Shown in pieces: positions 24,401 through 37,870 of a stretch of DNA of 64,000 nt. Each line of letters starts with the position of its first letter. Position 1 is the stretch's first letter. The translations under genes and the position numbers were made by a program. Location of the stretch: positions 49,321,501-49,385,500 of the forward strand of contig CP114481.1 of NCBI GenBank assembly GCA_027186245.1, written 5' to 3'. The notes under the pieces are model-generated. The model was not told the origin of the DNA, ran no database searches, and was given only the letters and a program-made list of their open reading frames with translations. The DNA is from Coriaria nepalensis. Lineage: Eukaryota; Streptophyta; Magnoliopsida; Cucurbitales; Coriariaceae.

Positions 24401-27400
24401 TTGCAAATGATCAGTGCAGGGAAAGTGTGCATTCGTTTAATCTTAAAATCATTTCAATCAGTCATTTCAAGTCAATATTTTATTTCAAAGCAAGTCGAAC
24501 GAATTCTATTTTCGCACTTCAAACAAAAGTTTTGTGCATAACTTGGAAATGATCAATGCCAGGAATGTGTGCATTAGTTTAACCTTAAAATCATTTCAAT
24601 GAGTCATTTCAAGTCAATATCTTATTTCAAAGCAAGTCAAACGAATTCTATTTTCGCACTCCAAACACAAGTTTTGTGCATAACTTGTCAATGATCAATG
24701 CAAGGAAAGTGTGCATTCGTTTAACCTTAAAATCATTTGAATGAGTCATTTCAAGTCAATAACTTATTTCAAAGCAAGTCGAACGAATTCTATTTTTGCA
24801 CTACAAACAAAAGTTTTGTGCATAACATGCAAATGATCAATGCAAGGAAAGTGTGCATTCGTTTAACCTTAAAATCATTTCAATGAGTCATTTCAAGTCA
24901 ATAACTTATTTCAAAGCAAGTCGAACGTATTCTATTTTCGCACTTCAAACAAAAGTTTTGTGCATAACTTGCAAATGATCAATGCAAGGAAAGTGTGCAT
25001 TCGTTTAACCTTAAAATCATTTGAATGAGTCATTTCAAGTCAATAACTTATTTCGAAGCAAGTCGAACGAATTCTATTTTTGCACTACAAACACAATTTT
25101 TGTGCATAACTTGCAAATGATCAATGCAATGAAAGTGTGCATTCGTTTAACCTTAAAATCATTTCAATGAGGCATTTCAAGTCAATATCTTATTTCGAAG
25201 CAAGTGGAATGAATTCTATTTTCGCACTTCAAACAAAAGTTTTGTGCATAACTTGCAAATGATCAATGCAAGGAAAGTGTGCATTCGTTTAACCTTAAAA
25301 TCATTTGAATGAGTCATTTCAAGTCAATCACTTATTTCAAAGCAATTCGAACGAATTCTATTTTCGCACTTCAAACACAAACTTTGTGCATAACTTGCAA
25401 ATGATCAATGCAAGGAAAGTGTGCATTCATTTAACCTTAAAATCATATGAATGAGTCATTTCAAGTGAATAACTTATTTCAAAGCAAGTCGAACGAATTC
25501 TATTTTTGCACTACAAACACAATTTTTGTGCATAACTTTTAAATGATCAATGCAATGAAAGTGCGCATTCGTTTAACCTTAAAATCATTTCAGTGAGTTA
25601 TTTCAAGTCAATATCTTATTTCAAAGCAAGTCGAACGAATTCTATTTTAGCACTCCAAACACAAGTTTTGTGCACAACTTGCAAATGATCAGTGCAAGGA
25701 AAGTGTGCATTCGTTTAATCTTAAAATCATTTCAATCAATCATTTCAAGTCAATATTTTATTTCAAAGCAAGTCGAACGAATTCTATTTTCGCACTTCAA
25801 ACAAAAGTTTTGTGCATAACTTGGAAATGATCAATGCCAAGAATGTGTGCATTAGTTTAACCTTAAAATCATTTCAATGAGTCATTTCAAGTCAATATCT
25901 TATTTCAAAGCAAGTCAAACGAATTCTATTTTCGCACTCCAAACACAAGTTTTGTGCATAACTTGTCAATGATCAATGCAAGGAAAGTGTGCATTCGTTT
26001 AACCTTAAAATCATTTGAATGAGTCATTTCAAGTCAATAACTTATTTCAAAGCAAGTCGAACGAATTCTATTTTTGCACTACAAACAAAAGTTTTGTGCA
26101 TAACTTGCAAATGATCAATGCAAGGAAAGTGTGCATTCGTTTAACCTTAAAATCATTTCAATGAGTCATTTCAAGTCAATAACTTATTTCAAAGCAAGTA
26201 GAACGAATTCTATTTTTGCACTTCAAACAAAAGTTTTGTGCATAACTTGCAAATGATCAATGCAAGGAAAGTGTGCATTCGTTTAACCTGAAAATCATTT
26301 GAATGAGTCATTTCAATTCAATAACTTATTTCAAAGCAAGTCGAACGAATTCTATTTTGCACTCCAAACACAAGTTTTGTGCATAACTTGCAAATCATCA
26401 ATGCAAGGAAAATGTGCATTCGTTTAACCTTAAAATCATTTCAATGAGGCATTTCAAGTCAATATGTTATTTCGAAGCAAGTGGAACGAATTCTATTTTC
26501 GCACTTCAAACAAAAGTTTTGTGCATAACTTGCAAATGATCAATGCAAGGAAAGTGTGCATTCGTTTAACCTTAAAATCATTTGAATGAGTCATTTCAAG
26601 TCAATCACTTATTTCAAAGCAATTCGAACGAATTCTATTTTCGCACTTCAAACACAAATTTTGTGCATAACTTGCAAATGATCAATGCAAGGAAAGTGTG
26701 CATTCATTTAACCTTAAAATCATATGAATGAGTCATTTCAAGTGAATAACTTATTTCAAAGCAAGTCGAACGAATTCTATTTTTGCACTACAAACACAAT
26801 TTTTGTGCATAACTTTTAAATGATCAATGCAACGAAAGTGCGCATTCGTTTAACCTTAAAATCATTTCAGTGAGTTATTTCAAGTCAATATCTTATTTCA
26901 AAGCAAGTCGAACGAATTCTATTTTGGCACTCCAAACACAAGTTTTGTGCACAACTTGCAAATGATCAGTGCAAGGAAAGTGTGCATTCGTTTAATCTTA
27001 AAATCATTTCAATCAATCATTTCAAGTCAATATTTTATTTCAAAGCAAGTCGAACGAATTCTATTTTCGCACTTCAAACAAAAGTTTTGTGCATAACTTG
27101 GAAATGATCAATGCCAGGAATGTGTGCATTAGTTTAACCTTAAAATCATTTCAATGAGTCATTTCAAGTCAATATCTTATTTCAAAGCAAGTCAAACGAA
27201 TTCTATTTTCGCACTCCAAACACAAGTTTTGTGCATAACTTGTCAATGATCAATGCAAGGAAAGTGTGCATTCGTTTAACCTTAAAATCATTTGAATGAG
27301 TCATTTCAAGTCAATAACTTATTTCAAAGCAAGTCGAACGAATTCTATTTTTGCACTACAAACAAAAGTTTTGTGCATAACTTGCAAATGATCAATGCAA

Positions 27401-28250
27401 GGAAAGTGTGCATTCGTTTAACCTTAAAATCATTTCAATGAGTCATTTCAAGTCTATAACTTATTTCAAAGCAAGTAGAACGAATTCTATTTTTGCACTT
27501 CAAACAAAAGTTTTGTGCATAACTTGCAAATGATCAATGCAAGGAAAGTGTGCATTCGTTTAACCTTAAAATCATTTGAATGAGTCATTTCAATTCAATA
27601 ACTTATTTCAAAGCAAGTCGAACGAATTCTATTTTGCACTCCAAACACAAGTTTTGTGCATAACTTGCAAATCATCAATGCAAGGAAAATGTGCATTCGT
27701 TTAACCTTAATATCATTTCAATCAGTCATTTCAAGTCAATATCTTATTCCAAAGCAAGTCGAACGAATTCTATTTTCGCACTTCAAACAAAAGTTTTGTG
27801 CATAACTTGCAAATGATCAATGCAAGGAAAGTGTGCATTCGTTTAACCTTAAAATCATTTGAATGAGTCATTTGAAGTCAATCACTTATTTCAAAGCAAT
27901 TCGAACGAATTCTATTTTCGCACTTCAAACACAAATTTTGTGCATAACTTGCAAATGATCAATGCAAGGAAAGTGTGCATTCATTTAACCTTAAAATCAT
28001 ATGAATGAGTCATTTCAAGTGAATAACTTATTTCAAAGCAAGTCGAACGAATTCTATTTTTGCACTACAAACACAATTTTTGTGCATAACTTTTAAATGA
28101 TCAATGCAATGAAAGTGCGCATTCGTTTAACCTTAAAATCATTTCAGTGAGTTATTTCAAGTGAATATCTTATTTCAAAGCAAGTCGAACGAATTCTATT
28201 TTGGCACTCCAAACACAAGTTTTGTGCACAACTTGCAAATGATCAATGCA
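18346..28250. repeat. Zone B: 9-monomer higher-order repeat (1278 bp)
   Basis: The marker CATAACTTTTAAA recurs at 19149, 20427, 21704, 22981, 24259, 25537, 26814 and 28091, that is every 1277-1278 bases. A second marker, the ATTTGAATGAGTC monomer with TTTCAATTC or TTTCGAAGC, lies at 18635, 19913, 21191, 22468, 23745, 25023, 26301 and 27578 with the same step. The one-base shortfalls match single deletions near 21265, 22521, 26357 and 27631. Other positions in the unit are also distinctive: TGCACAACTTG with ATGATCAGTGCA, ATGCCAGGAATGTGTGCATTAG, AAGTCAAACG and CATTCATTTAACC. The regularity over about 7.5 copies makes this the clearest higher-order repeat in the window. Confidence 0.92.
19660..27350. 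repeat. 27-monomer (3.83 kb) duplication of three 9-monomer units
   Basis: Two near-identical copies lie 3832-3833 bases apart, roughly 19660-23490 and 23490-27350. Shared private variants are TTATTTCCAAGCAATTC (20221 and 24054), GTGGAATGAATTC (21371 and 25204), TTTTAGCACTCC (21812 and 25645), ATGCCAAGAATGTG (22001 and 25834), and the one-base deletion in CTATTTTGCACTCC (22521 and 26357). Differences are few: CAATTCAAGG at 22284, ATAAGTC near 23320, and a deletion near 21265 found only in the first copy. The end near 27450 (AAGTCTATAAC, AAGTAGAACG) resembles the monomer near 26190 instead, so the far edge is approximate. Confidence 0.8.
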
Positions 28251-31200
28251 AGGAATGTGTGCATTAGTTTAACCTGAAAATCATTTGAATGAGTCATTTA
28301 AAGTCAATATATTATTTCAAAGCAAGTCGAACGAATTCTATTTTCGCACTCCAAACACAAGTTTTGTGCATAACTTGTAAATGATCAATGCACAGAAAGT
28401 GTGCATTCGTTTAACCTTAAAATCATTTGAATGAATCATTTCAAGTCAATAACTTATTTCAAAGCAAGTCGAACGAATTCTATTTTTGCACTACAAACAA
28501 AAGTTTTGTGCATAACTTGGAAATGATCAATGCAAGGAAAGTGTGCATTCGTTTAACTTTAAAATCTTTTGAATGAGTCATTTCAAGTCAATATCTTATT
28601 TCAAAGCAAGTCGAACGAATTCTATTTTCGCACTCAAAACACAAGTTTTGTGCATAACTTGCAAATGATCAATGCAAGGAAAGTGTGGATTCGTTTAACC
28701 TTAAAATCATTTGAATGAGTCATTTCAAGTCAATAACTTATTTTAAAGCAAGTCGAACGAATTCTATTTTTGCACTACAAACACAATTTTTGTGCATAAC
28801 TTTTAAATGATCAATGCAATGAAAGTGCGCATTCGTTTAACCTTAAAATCATTTCAGTGAGTTATTTCAAGTCAATATTTTGTTTCAAAGCAAGTCGAAC
28901 GAATTCTATTTTCGCACTTCAAACAAAAGTTTTGTGCATAACTTCGAAATGATCAATGCCAGGAATGTGTGCATTAGTTTAACCTTAAAATCATTTCAAT
29001 GAGTCATTTCAAGTCAATATCTTATTTCAAAGCAAGTCAAACGAATTCTATTTTCGCACTCCAAACACAAGTTTTGTGCATAACTTGGAAATGATCAATG
29101 CCAGGAATGTGTGCATTAGTTTAACCTTAAAATCATTTCAATGAGTCATTTCAAGTCAATATCTTATTTCAAAGCACGTCGAACGAATTCTATTTTCGCA
29201 CTCCAAACACAAGTTTTGTGCATAACTTGTAAATGATCAATGCACGGAAAGTGTGCATTCGTTTAACCTTAAAATCATTTGAATGAATCATTTCAAGTCA
29301 ATAACTTATTTCAAAGCAAGTCGAACGAATTCTATTTTTGCACTACAAACAAAAGTTTTGTGCATAACTTGGAAATGATCAATGCAAGGAAAGTGTGCAT
29401 TCGTTTAACCTTAAAATCTTTTGAATGAGTCATTTCAAGTCAATATCTTATTTCAAAGCAAGTCGAACGAATTCTATTTTAGCCCTCAAAACACAAGTTT
29501 TGTGCATAACTTGCAAATGATCAATGCAAGGAAAGTGTGGATTCGTTTAACCTTAAAATCATTTGAATGAGTCATTTCAAGTCAATAACTTATTTCAAAG
29601 CAAGTCGAACGAATTCTATTTTTGCACTACAAACAAAAGTTTTGTGCATAACTTGGAAATGATCAATGCAATGAAAGTGCGCATTCGTTTAACCTTAAAA
29701 TCATTTGAATGAGCCATTTCAAGTCAATAACTTATTTCAAAGCAAGTCGACCGAATTCTATTTTTGCACTCCAAACACAAGTTTCATGCATAACTTGGAA
29801 ATGATCAATGCAAGGAATGTGTGCATTAGTTTAACCTTAAAATCATTTCAATGAGTCATTTCAAGTCAATATCTTATTTCAAAGCAATTCGAACGAATTC
29901 TATTTTTGCACTACAAACACAATTTTTGTGCATAACTTGCAAATGATCAATGCAATGAAAGTGTGCATTCGTTTAACTCTAAAATCTTTTCAAGGAGTCA
30001 TTTCAAGTCAATATATTATTTCGAAGCAAGTCGAACGAATTCTATTTTCGCACTCCAAAGACAAGTTTTGTGCATAACTTGCAAATGATCAATGCAAGGA
30101 AAGTGTGCATTCGTTTAACCTTAAAATCATTTGAATGAGTCATTTCAAGTCAATAACTTATTTCAAAGCAAGTCGAACGAATTCTATTTTTGCACTACAA
30201 ACACAATTTTTGTGCATAACTTGGAAATGATCAATGCAAGGAAAGTGTGCATTCGTTTAACCTTAAAATCTTTTGAATGAGTCATTTCAAGTCAATATCT
30301 TATTTCAAAGCAAGTCGAACGAATTCTATTTTCGCACTCAAAACACAAGTTTTGTGCATAACTTGCAAATGATCAATGCAAGGAAAGTGTGGATTCGTTT
30401 AACCTTAAAATCATTTGAATGAGTCATTTCAAGTCAATAACTTATTTTAAAGCAAGTCGAACGAATTATATTTTTGCACTACAAACACAATTTTTGTGCA
30501 TAACTTGCAAATGATCAATGCAATGAAAGTGTGCATTCGTTTAACCTTAAAATCATTTCAATGAGGCATTTCAAGTCAATATCTTATTTCGAAGCAAGTG
30601 GAACGAATTCTATTTTCGCACTTCAAACAAAAGTTTTGTGCATAACTTGCAAATGATCAATGCAAGGAAAGTGTGCATTCGTTTAACCTTAAAATCATTT
30701 CAATGAGTCATTTCAAGTCAATAACTTATTTCAAAGCAAGTCGAACGAATTCCATTTTCGCACTTCAAACAAAAGTTTTGTGCATAACTTGCAAATGATC
30801 AATGCAAGGAAAGTGTGCATTCGTTTAACCTTAAAATCATTTGAATGAGTCATTTCAATTCAATAACTTATTTCAAAGCAAGTCGAACGAATTCTATTTT
30901 GGCACTCCAAACACAAGTTTTGTGCATAACTTGCAAATCATCAATGCAAGGAAAATGTGCATTCGTTTAACCTTAATATCATTTCAATCAGTCATTTCAA
31001 GTCAATATCTTATTCAAAAGCAAGTCGAACGAATTCTATTTTCGCACTTCAAACAAAAGTTTTGTGCATAACTTGCAAATGATCAATGCAAGGAAAGTGT
31101 GCATTCGTTTAACCTTAAAATCATTTGAATGAGTCATTTCAAGTCAATCACTTATTTCAAAGCAATTCGAACGAATTCTATTTTCACACTTCAAACACAA

Positions 31201-31650
31201 ATTTTGTGCATAACTTTTAAATGATCAATGCAATGAAAGTGCGCATTCGTTTAACCTTAAAATCATTTCAATGAGTTATTTCAAGTCAATATCTTATTTC
31301 AAAGCAAGTCGAACGAATTCTATTTTGGCACTCCAAACACAAGTTTTGTGCACAACTTGCAAATGATCAGTGCAAGGAAAGTGTGCATTCGTTTAATCTT
31401 AAAATCATTTCAATCAGTCATTTCAAGTCAATATTTTATTTCAAAGCAAGTCGAACGAATTCTATTTTCGCACTTCAAACAAAAATTTTGTGCATAACTT
31501 GGAAATGATCAATACCAGGAATGTGTGCATTAGTTTAACCTTAAAATCATTTCAATGAGTCATTTCAAGTCAATATCTTGTTTCAAAGCAAGTCAAACGA
31601 ATTCTATTTTTGTACTGCAAACAAAAGTTTTGTGCATAACTTGCAAATGA
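28250..31650. repeat. Transition with a 6-monomer (852 bp) unit
   Basis: AAGTGTGGATTCG recurs at 28683, 29535 and 30387, exactly 852 bases apart, and ATGCAC(A/G)GAAAG at 28391 and 29243 has the same spacing. Monomers mix zone B markers (ATTTGAATGAG, ATAACTTATTTC) with early zone C markers (ATGCCAGGAATGTGTGCATTAG, AACTTGGAAATG). Zone B markers return near 30843 (TTTCAATTC) and 31215 (CTTTTAAA, 17 monomers after 28801), so a piece of zone B sits inside this stretch. Confidence 0.75.
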
Positions 31651-31659
31651 TCAATGCAA

Positions 31660-32568
31660 GGAAATTGTGCATTCGTTTAACCTTAAAATCATTTCAATGA
31701 GTCATTTCAAGTCAATAACTTATTTCAAAGCAATTCGAACGAATTATATTTTTGCACTACAAACACAAGTTTTGTGCATAACTTGGAAATGATCAATGCA
31801 TTGAAAGTGCGCATTCGTTTAACTTTAAAAAATCATTTCAATGAGTCATTTCAAGTCAATATCTTATTTCAGAGCAAGTCGAACCAATTTTATTTTCGCA
31901 CTTCAAACACAAGTTTTGTGCATAACTTGGAAATGATCAATGCAATGAAAGTGCGCATTTGTTTAACCTTAAAATCATTTCAATGAGTCATTTCAAGTCT
32001 ATATCTTATTTCAAAGTAAGTCGAACGAATTGTATTTTTGCACTACAAACAAAAGTTTTGTGCATAACTTGCAAATGATCAATGCAAGGAAAGTGTGCAT
32101 TCGTTTAACCTTAAAATCATTTGAATGAGTCATTTCAAGTCAATATCTTATTTCAAAGCAAGTCAAACGAATTCTATTTTCGCACTCCAAACACAAGTTT
32201 TGTGCATAACTTGTCAATGATCAATGCAAGGAAAGTGTGCATTCGTTTAACCTTAAAATCATTTCAATGAGTCATTTCAAGTCAATAACTTATTTCAAAG
32301 CAATTCGAACGAATTATATTTTTGCACTACAAACACAAGTTTTGTGCATAACTTGGAAATGATCAATGCATTGAAAGTGCGCATTCGTTTAACTTTAAAA
32401 AATCATTTCAATGAGTCATTTCAAGTCAATATCTTATTTCAGAGCAAGTCGAACCAATTCTATTTTCGCATTTCAAACACAAGTTTTGTGCATAACTTGG
32501 AAATGATCAATGCAATGAAAGTGCGCATTTGTTTAACCTTAAAATCATTTCAATGAGTCATTTCAAGT
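31660..32568. repeat. 4-monomer spaced duplication carrying a 2-base insertion
   Basis: The stretch 31660-31998 matches 32230-32568, 570 bases apart (4 x 142 plus 2). Both copies contain TTTAACTTTAAAAAATC, which is two bases longer than the standard TTTAACCTTAAAATC, and both read GAACCAATT, which destroys the GAATTC site. I saw only two differences between the compared copies (TTTTA/TTCTA after CCAA, and GCACTTC/GCATTTC). Confidence 0.85.
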
Positions 32569-35500
32569 CAATATTTTATTTCAAAGCAAGTCGAACGAAT
32601 TCTATTTTCGCACTTCAAACAAAAGTTTTGTGCATAACTTGGAAATGATCAATGCCAAGAATGTGTGCATTAGTTTAACCTTAAAATCATTTCAATGAGT
32701 CATTTCAAGTCAATATCTTATTTCAAAGCAAGTCAAACGAATTCTATTTTCGCACTCCAAACACAAGTTTTGTGCATAACTTGTCAATGATCAATGCAAG
32801 GAAAGTGTGCATTCGTTTAACCTTAAAATCATTTGAATGAGTCATTTCAAGTCAATAACTTATTTCAAAGCAAGTCGAACGAATTCTATTTTCGCACTTC
32901 AAACAAAAGTTTTGTGCATAACTTCGAAATGATCAATGCCAGGAATGTGTGCATTAGTTTAACCTTAAAATCATTTCAATGAGTCATTTCAAGTCAATAT
33001 CTTATTTCAAAGCAAGTCAAACGAATTCTATTTTCGCACTCCAAACACAAGTTTTGTGCATAACTTGGAAATGATCAATGCCAGGAATGTGTGCATTAGT
33101 TTAACCTTAAAATCATTTCAATGAGTCATTTCAAGTCAATATCTTATTTCAAAGCAAGTCGAACGAATTCTATTTTCGCACTCCAAACACAAGTTTTGTG
33201 CATAACTTGTCAATGATCAATGCAAGGAAAGTGTGCATTCGTTTAACCTTAAAATCATTTGAATGACTCATTTCAAGTCAATAACATATTTCAAAGCAAG
33301 TCGAACGAATTCTATTTTCGCACTTCAAACAAAAGTTTTGTGCATAACTTGCAAATGATCAATGCAAGGAAAGTGTTCATTCGTTTAACCTTAAAATCAT
33401 TTCAATGAGTTATTTCAAGTCAATAACTTATTTCAAAGCAATTCGAACGAATTCTATTTTTGCACTACAAACACAAGTTTTGTGCACAACTTGGAAATGA
33501 TCAATGCAATGAAAGTGCGCATTCGTTTAACCTTAAAATCATTTCAATGAGTCATTTCAAGTCAATATCTTATTTCAAAGCAATTCGAACGAATTCTATT
33601 TTTGCACTACAAACACAAGTTTTGTGCATAACTTGGAAATGATCAATGCAATGAAAGTGCGCATTCATTTAACCTTAAAATCATTTCAATGAGTCATTTC
33701 AAGTCAATATCTTATTTCAAAGCAAGTCGAACGAATTCTATTTTCGCACTTCAAACAGAAGTTTTGTGCATAACTTGGAAATGATCAATGCAAGGAAAGT
33801 GTGCATTCGTTTAACCTTAAAATCATCTGAATGAGTCATTTCAAGTCAATAACTTATTTCAAAGCCAGTCGAACGAATTCTATTTTTGCACTCCAAACAC
33901 AAGTTTTGTGCATAACTTGCGAATGATCAGTTCAAAGAAAGTGTGCATTTGTTTAACCTTAAAATCATTTCAATCAGTCATTTCAAGTCAATATCTTATT
34001 CCAAAGCAAGTCGAACGAATTCTATTTTCGCACTTCAAACAAAAGTTTTGTGCATAACTTGCAAATGATCAATGCAAGGAAAGTGTGCATTCGTTTAACC
34101 TTAAAATCATTTGAATGACTCATTTCAAGTCAATAACTTATTTCGAAGCAAGTCGAACGAATTCTATTTTTGCACTTCAAACACAAGTTTTGTGCATAAC
34201 TTGGAAATGATCAATGCAAGGAATGTGTGCATTAGTTTAACCTTAAAATCATTTCAATGAGTCATTTCAAGTCAATATCTTATTTCAAAGCAAGTCGAAC
34301 GAATTCTATTTTTGCACTTCAAACACAAGTTTTGTGCATAACTTGGAAATGATCAATCCAAGGAATGTGTGCATTAGTTTAACCTTAAAATCATTTCAAT
34401 GAGTCATTTCAAGTCAATATCTTATTTCAAAGCAGGTCGAACGAATTCTATTTTCGCACTCCAAACACAAGTTTTGTGCATAACTTGCAAATGATCAATG
34501 CAAGGAAAGTGTGCATTTGTTTAACCTTAAAATCATTTGAATGAGTCATTTCAAGTCAATAACTTATTTCAAAGCAAGTCGAACGAATTCTATTTTTGCA
34601 CTATAAACACAATTTTTGTGCATAACTTGCAAATGATCAGTGCAATGAAAGTGTGCATTCGTTTAACCTTAAAATCATTTGAATGAGTCATTTCAAGTCA
34701 ATAACTTATTTCAAAGCAAGTCGAACGAATTCTATTTTGGCAGTCCAAACACAAGTTTTGTGCCTAACTTGCAAATGCTCAGTGCAAGGAAAGTGTGCAT
34801 TCGTTTAACCTTGAAATCATTTCAATCAGTCAATTCAAGTCAATATCTTATTCCAAAGCAAGTCGAACGAATTCTATTTCCGCACTTGAAACAAAAGTTT
34901 TGTGCATAACTTGCAAATGATCAATGCAAGGAAAGTGTGCGTTCGTTTAACCTTAAAATCATTTGAATGACTCATTTCAAGTCAATAACTTATTTCAAAG
35001 CAAGTCGAACGAATTTTATTTTTGCACTTCAAACACAAGTTTTGTGCATAACTTGGAAATAATCAATGGAATGAATGTGTGCATTAGTTTAACCTTAAAA
35101 TCATTTCAATGTGTCATTTCAATTCAATATCTTATTTCAAAGCAAGTCGAACGAATTCTATTTTCGCGCTTCAAACAAAAGTTTGGTGCATAACTTGCAA
35201 ATGATCAATGCAAGGAAAGTTTGCATTCGTTTAACCTTAAAATCATTTCAATGAGTCATTTCGAGTCAATATCTTATTTCGAAGCAAGTCGAACGAATTC
35301 TGTTTTCGTACTTCAAACACAAGTTTTGTGCATAACTTGGAAATGATCAATGCAATGAAAGTGCGCATTCGTTTAACCTTAAACTCATTTCAATGAGTCA
35401 TTTCAAGTCAATATCTTATTTCAAAGCAAGTCGAACGAATTCTATTTTCGCACTTCAAACACAACTTTTGTGCATAACTTGAAAATGATCAATGCTAGGA

Positions 35501-36170
35501 ATGTGTGGATTAGTTTAACGTTAAAATCATTTCAATGAGTCATTTCAAGTCAATATCTTATTTCAAAGCAAGTCGAACGAATTCTATTTTCGCACTTCAA
35601 ACACAAGTTTTGTGCATAACTTGGAAATGGTCAATGCCAGGTATGTGTCCATTAGTTTAACCTTAAAATCATTTCAATGAGTCATTTCAAGTCAATATCT
35701 TATTTCAAAGCAAGTCGAACGAATTCTATTTTCGCACATCAAACAAAAGTTTTGTGCATAACTTGCAAATGATCAATGCAAGGAAACTGTGCATTCGTTT
35801 AACCTTAAAATCATTTCAATGAGTCATTTCAAGTCAATATCTTATTTCAAAGCAATTCGAACGAATTCTATTATTCGCACTTCAAACAAAAGTTTTGTGC
35901 ATAACTTGCAAATGATCAATGCAAGGAAAGTTTGCATTCGTTTAACCTTAAAATCATTTCAATGAGTCATTTCAAGTCAATATCTTATTTCGAAGCAAGT
36001 AGAACGAATTCTATTTTCGCACTTCAAACACAAGTTTTGTGCATAACTTGGAAATGATCAATGCAATGAAAGTGCGCATTCGTTTAACCTTAAACTCATT
36101 TCAATGAGTCATTTCAAGTCAATATCTTATTTCAAAGCAAGTCGAACGAATTCTATTTTCGCACTTCAAA

Positions 36171-37870
36171 CACATGTTTTGTGCATAACTTGAAAATGAT
36201 CAATGCCAGGAATGTGTGCATTCGTTTAACCTTAAAATCATTTCAATGAGTCATTTCAAGTCAATATCTTATTTCAAAGCAAGTCGAACGAATTCTATTT
36301 TCGCACTTCAAACACAAGTTTTGCGCATAACTTGGAAATGATCAATGCTAGGAATGTGTGGATTAGTTTAACCTTAAAATCATTTCAATGAGTCATTTCA
36401 AGTCAATATCTTATTTCAAAGCAAGTCGAACGAATTCTATTTTCGCACTTCAAACACAAGTTTTGTGCATAACTTAGAAATGATCAATGCCAGGAATGTG
36501 TCCATTAGTTTAACCTTAAAATCATTTCAATGAGTCATTCCAAGTCAATATCTTATTTCAAAGCAAGTCGAACGAATTCTATTTTCGCACTTCAAACAAA
36601 AGTTTTGTGCATAACTTGCAAATGATCATTGCAAGGAAAGTTTGCATTCGATTAACCTTAAAATCATTTCAATGAGTCATTTCAAGTCAATATCTTATTT
36701 CGAAGCAAGTCGAACGAATTCTGTTTTCGTACTTCAAACACCACTTTTGTGCATAACTTGGAAATGATCAATGCAAGGAATGTGTCCATTAGTTTAACCT
36801 TAAAATCATTTCAATGAGTCACTCCCAGTCAATATCTTATTTCAAAGCAAGTCGAACGAATTCTATTTTCGCACTTCAAACAAAAGTTTTGTGCATAACT
36901 TGCAAATGATCATTGCAAGGAAAGTTTGCATTCGATTAACCTTAAAATCATTTCAATGAGTCATTTCAAGTCAATATCTTATTTCAAAGCAAGTCGAACG
37001 AATTCTATTTTCGCACTTCAAACACATGTTTTGTGCATAACTTGAAAATGATCAATGCCAGGAATGTGTGCATTCGTTTAACCTTAAAATCATTTCAATG
37101 AGTCATTTCAAGTCAATATCTTATTTCAAAGCAAGTCGAACGAATTCTATTTTCGCACTTCAAACACAAGTTTTGCGCATAACTTGGAAATGATCAATGC
37201 TAGGAATGTGTGGATTAGTTTAACCTTAAAATCATTTCAATGAGTCATTTCAAGTCAATATCTTATTTCAAAGCAAGTCGAACGAATTCTATTTTCGCAC
37301 TTCAAACACAAGTTTTGTGCATAACTTGGAAATGATCAATGCCAGGAATGTGTCCATTAGTTTAACCTTAAAATCATTTCAATGAGTCATTCCAAGTCAA
37401 TATCTTATTTCAAAGCAAGTCGAACGAATTCTATTTTCGCACCTCAAACAAAAGTTTTGTGCATAACTTGCAAATGATCATTGCAAGGAAAGTTTGCATT
37501 CGATTAACCTTAAAATCATTTCAATGAGTCATTTCAAGTCAATATCTTATTTCGAAGCAAGTCGAACGAATTCTGTTTTCGTACTTCAAACACCACTTTT
37601 GTGCATAACTTGGAAATGATCAATGCAAGGAATGTGTGCATTCGTTTAACCTTAAAATCATTTCAATGAGTCATTTCAAGTCAATATCTTATTTCAAAGC
37701 AAGTCGAACGAATTCTATTTTCGCACTTCAAACACAAGTTTTGTTCATAACTTGGAAATGGTCAATGCCAGGAATGTGTCCATTAGTTTAACCTTAAAAT
37801 CATTTCAATGAGTCATTTCAAGTCAATATCTTATTTCAAAGCAACTCGAACGAATTCTATTTTCGCACTT
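36171..37870. repeat. 6-monomer (852 bp) tandem duplication
   Basis: Two adjacent copies, about 36171-37022 and 37023-37870. Markers shared at 852 bases are CACATGTTTTGTGC (36171 and 37023), TTTTGCGCATAAC (about 36321 and 37173), ATGCTAGGAATGTGTGGATTAG (about 36347 and 37199) and TTCGTACTTCAAACACCAC (about 36726 and 37578). Confidence 0.75.

Noticed and set aside
31774..32556. Two near-identical 70-codon frames starting at GTGCATAAC and extended by the two-base insertion
   Set aside because: The insertion only happens to keep the frame open. The second copy is a block duplication of satellite DNA, not a gene pair.
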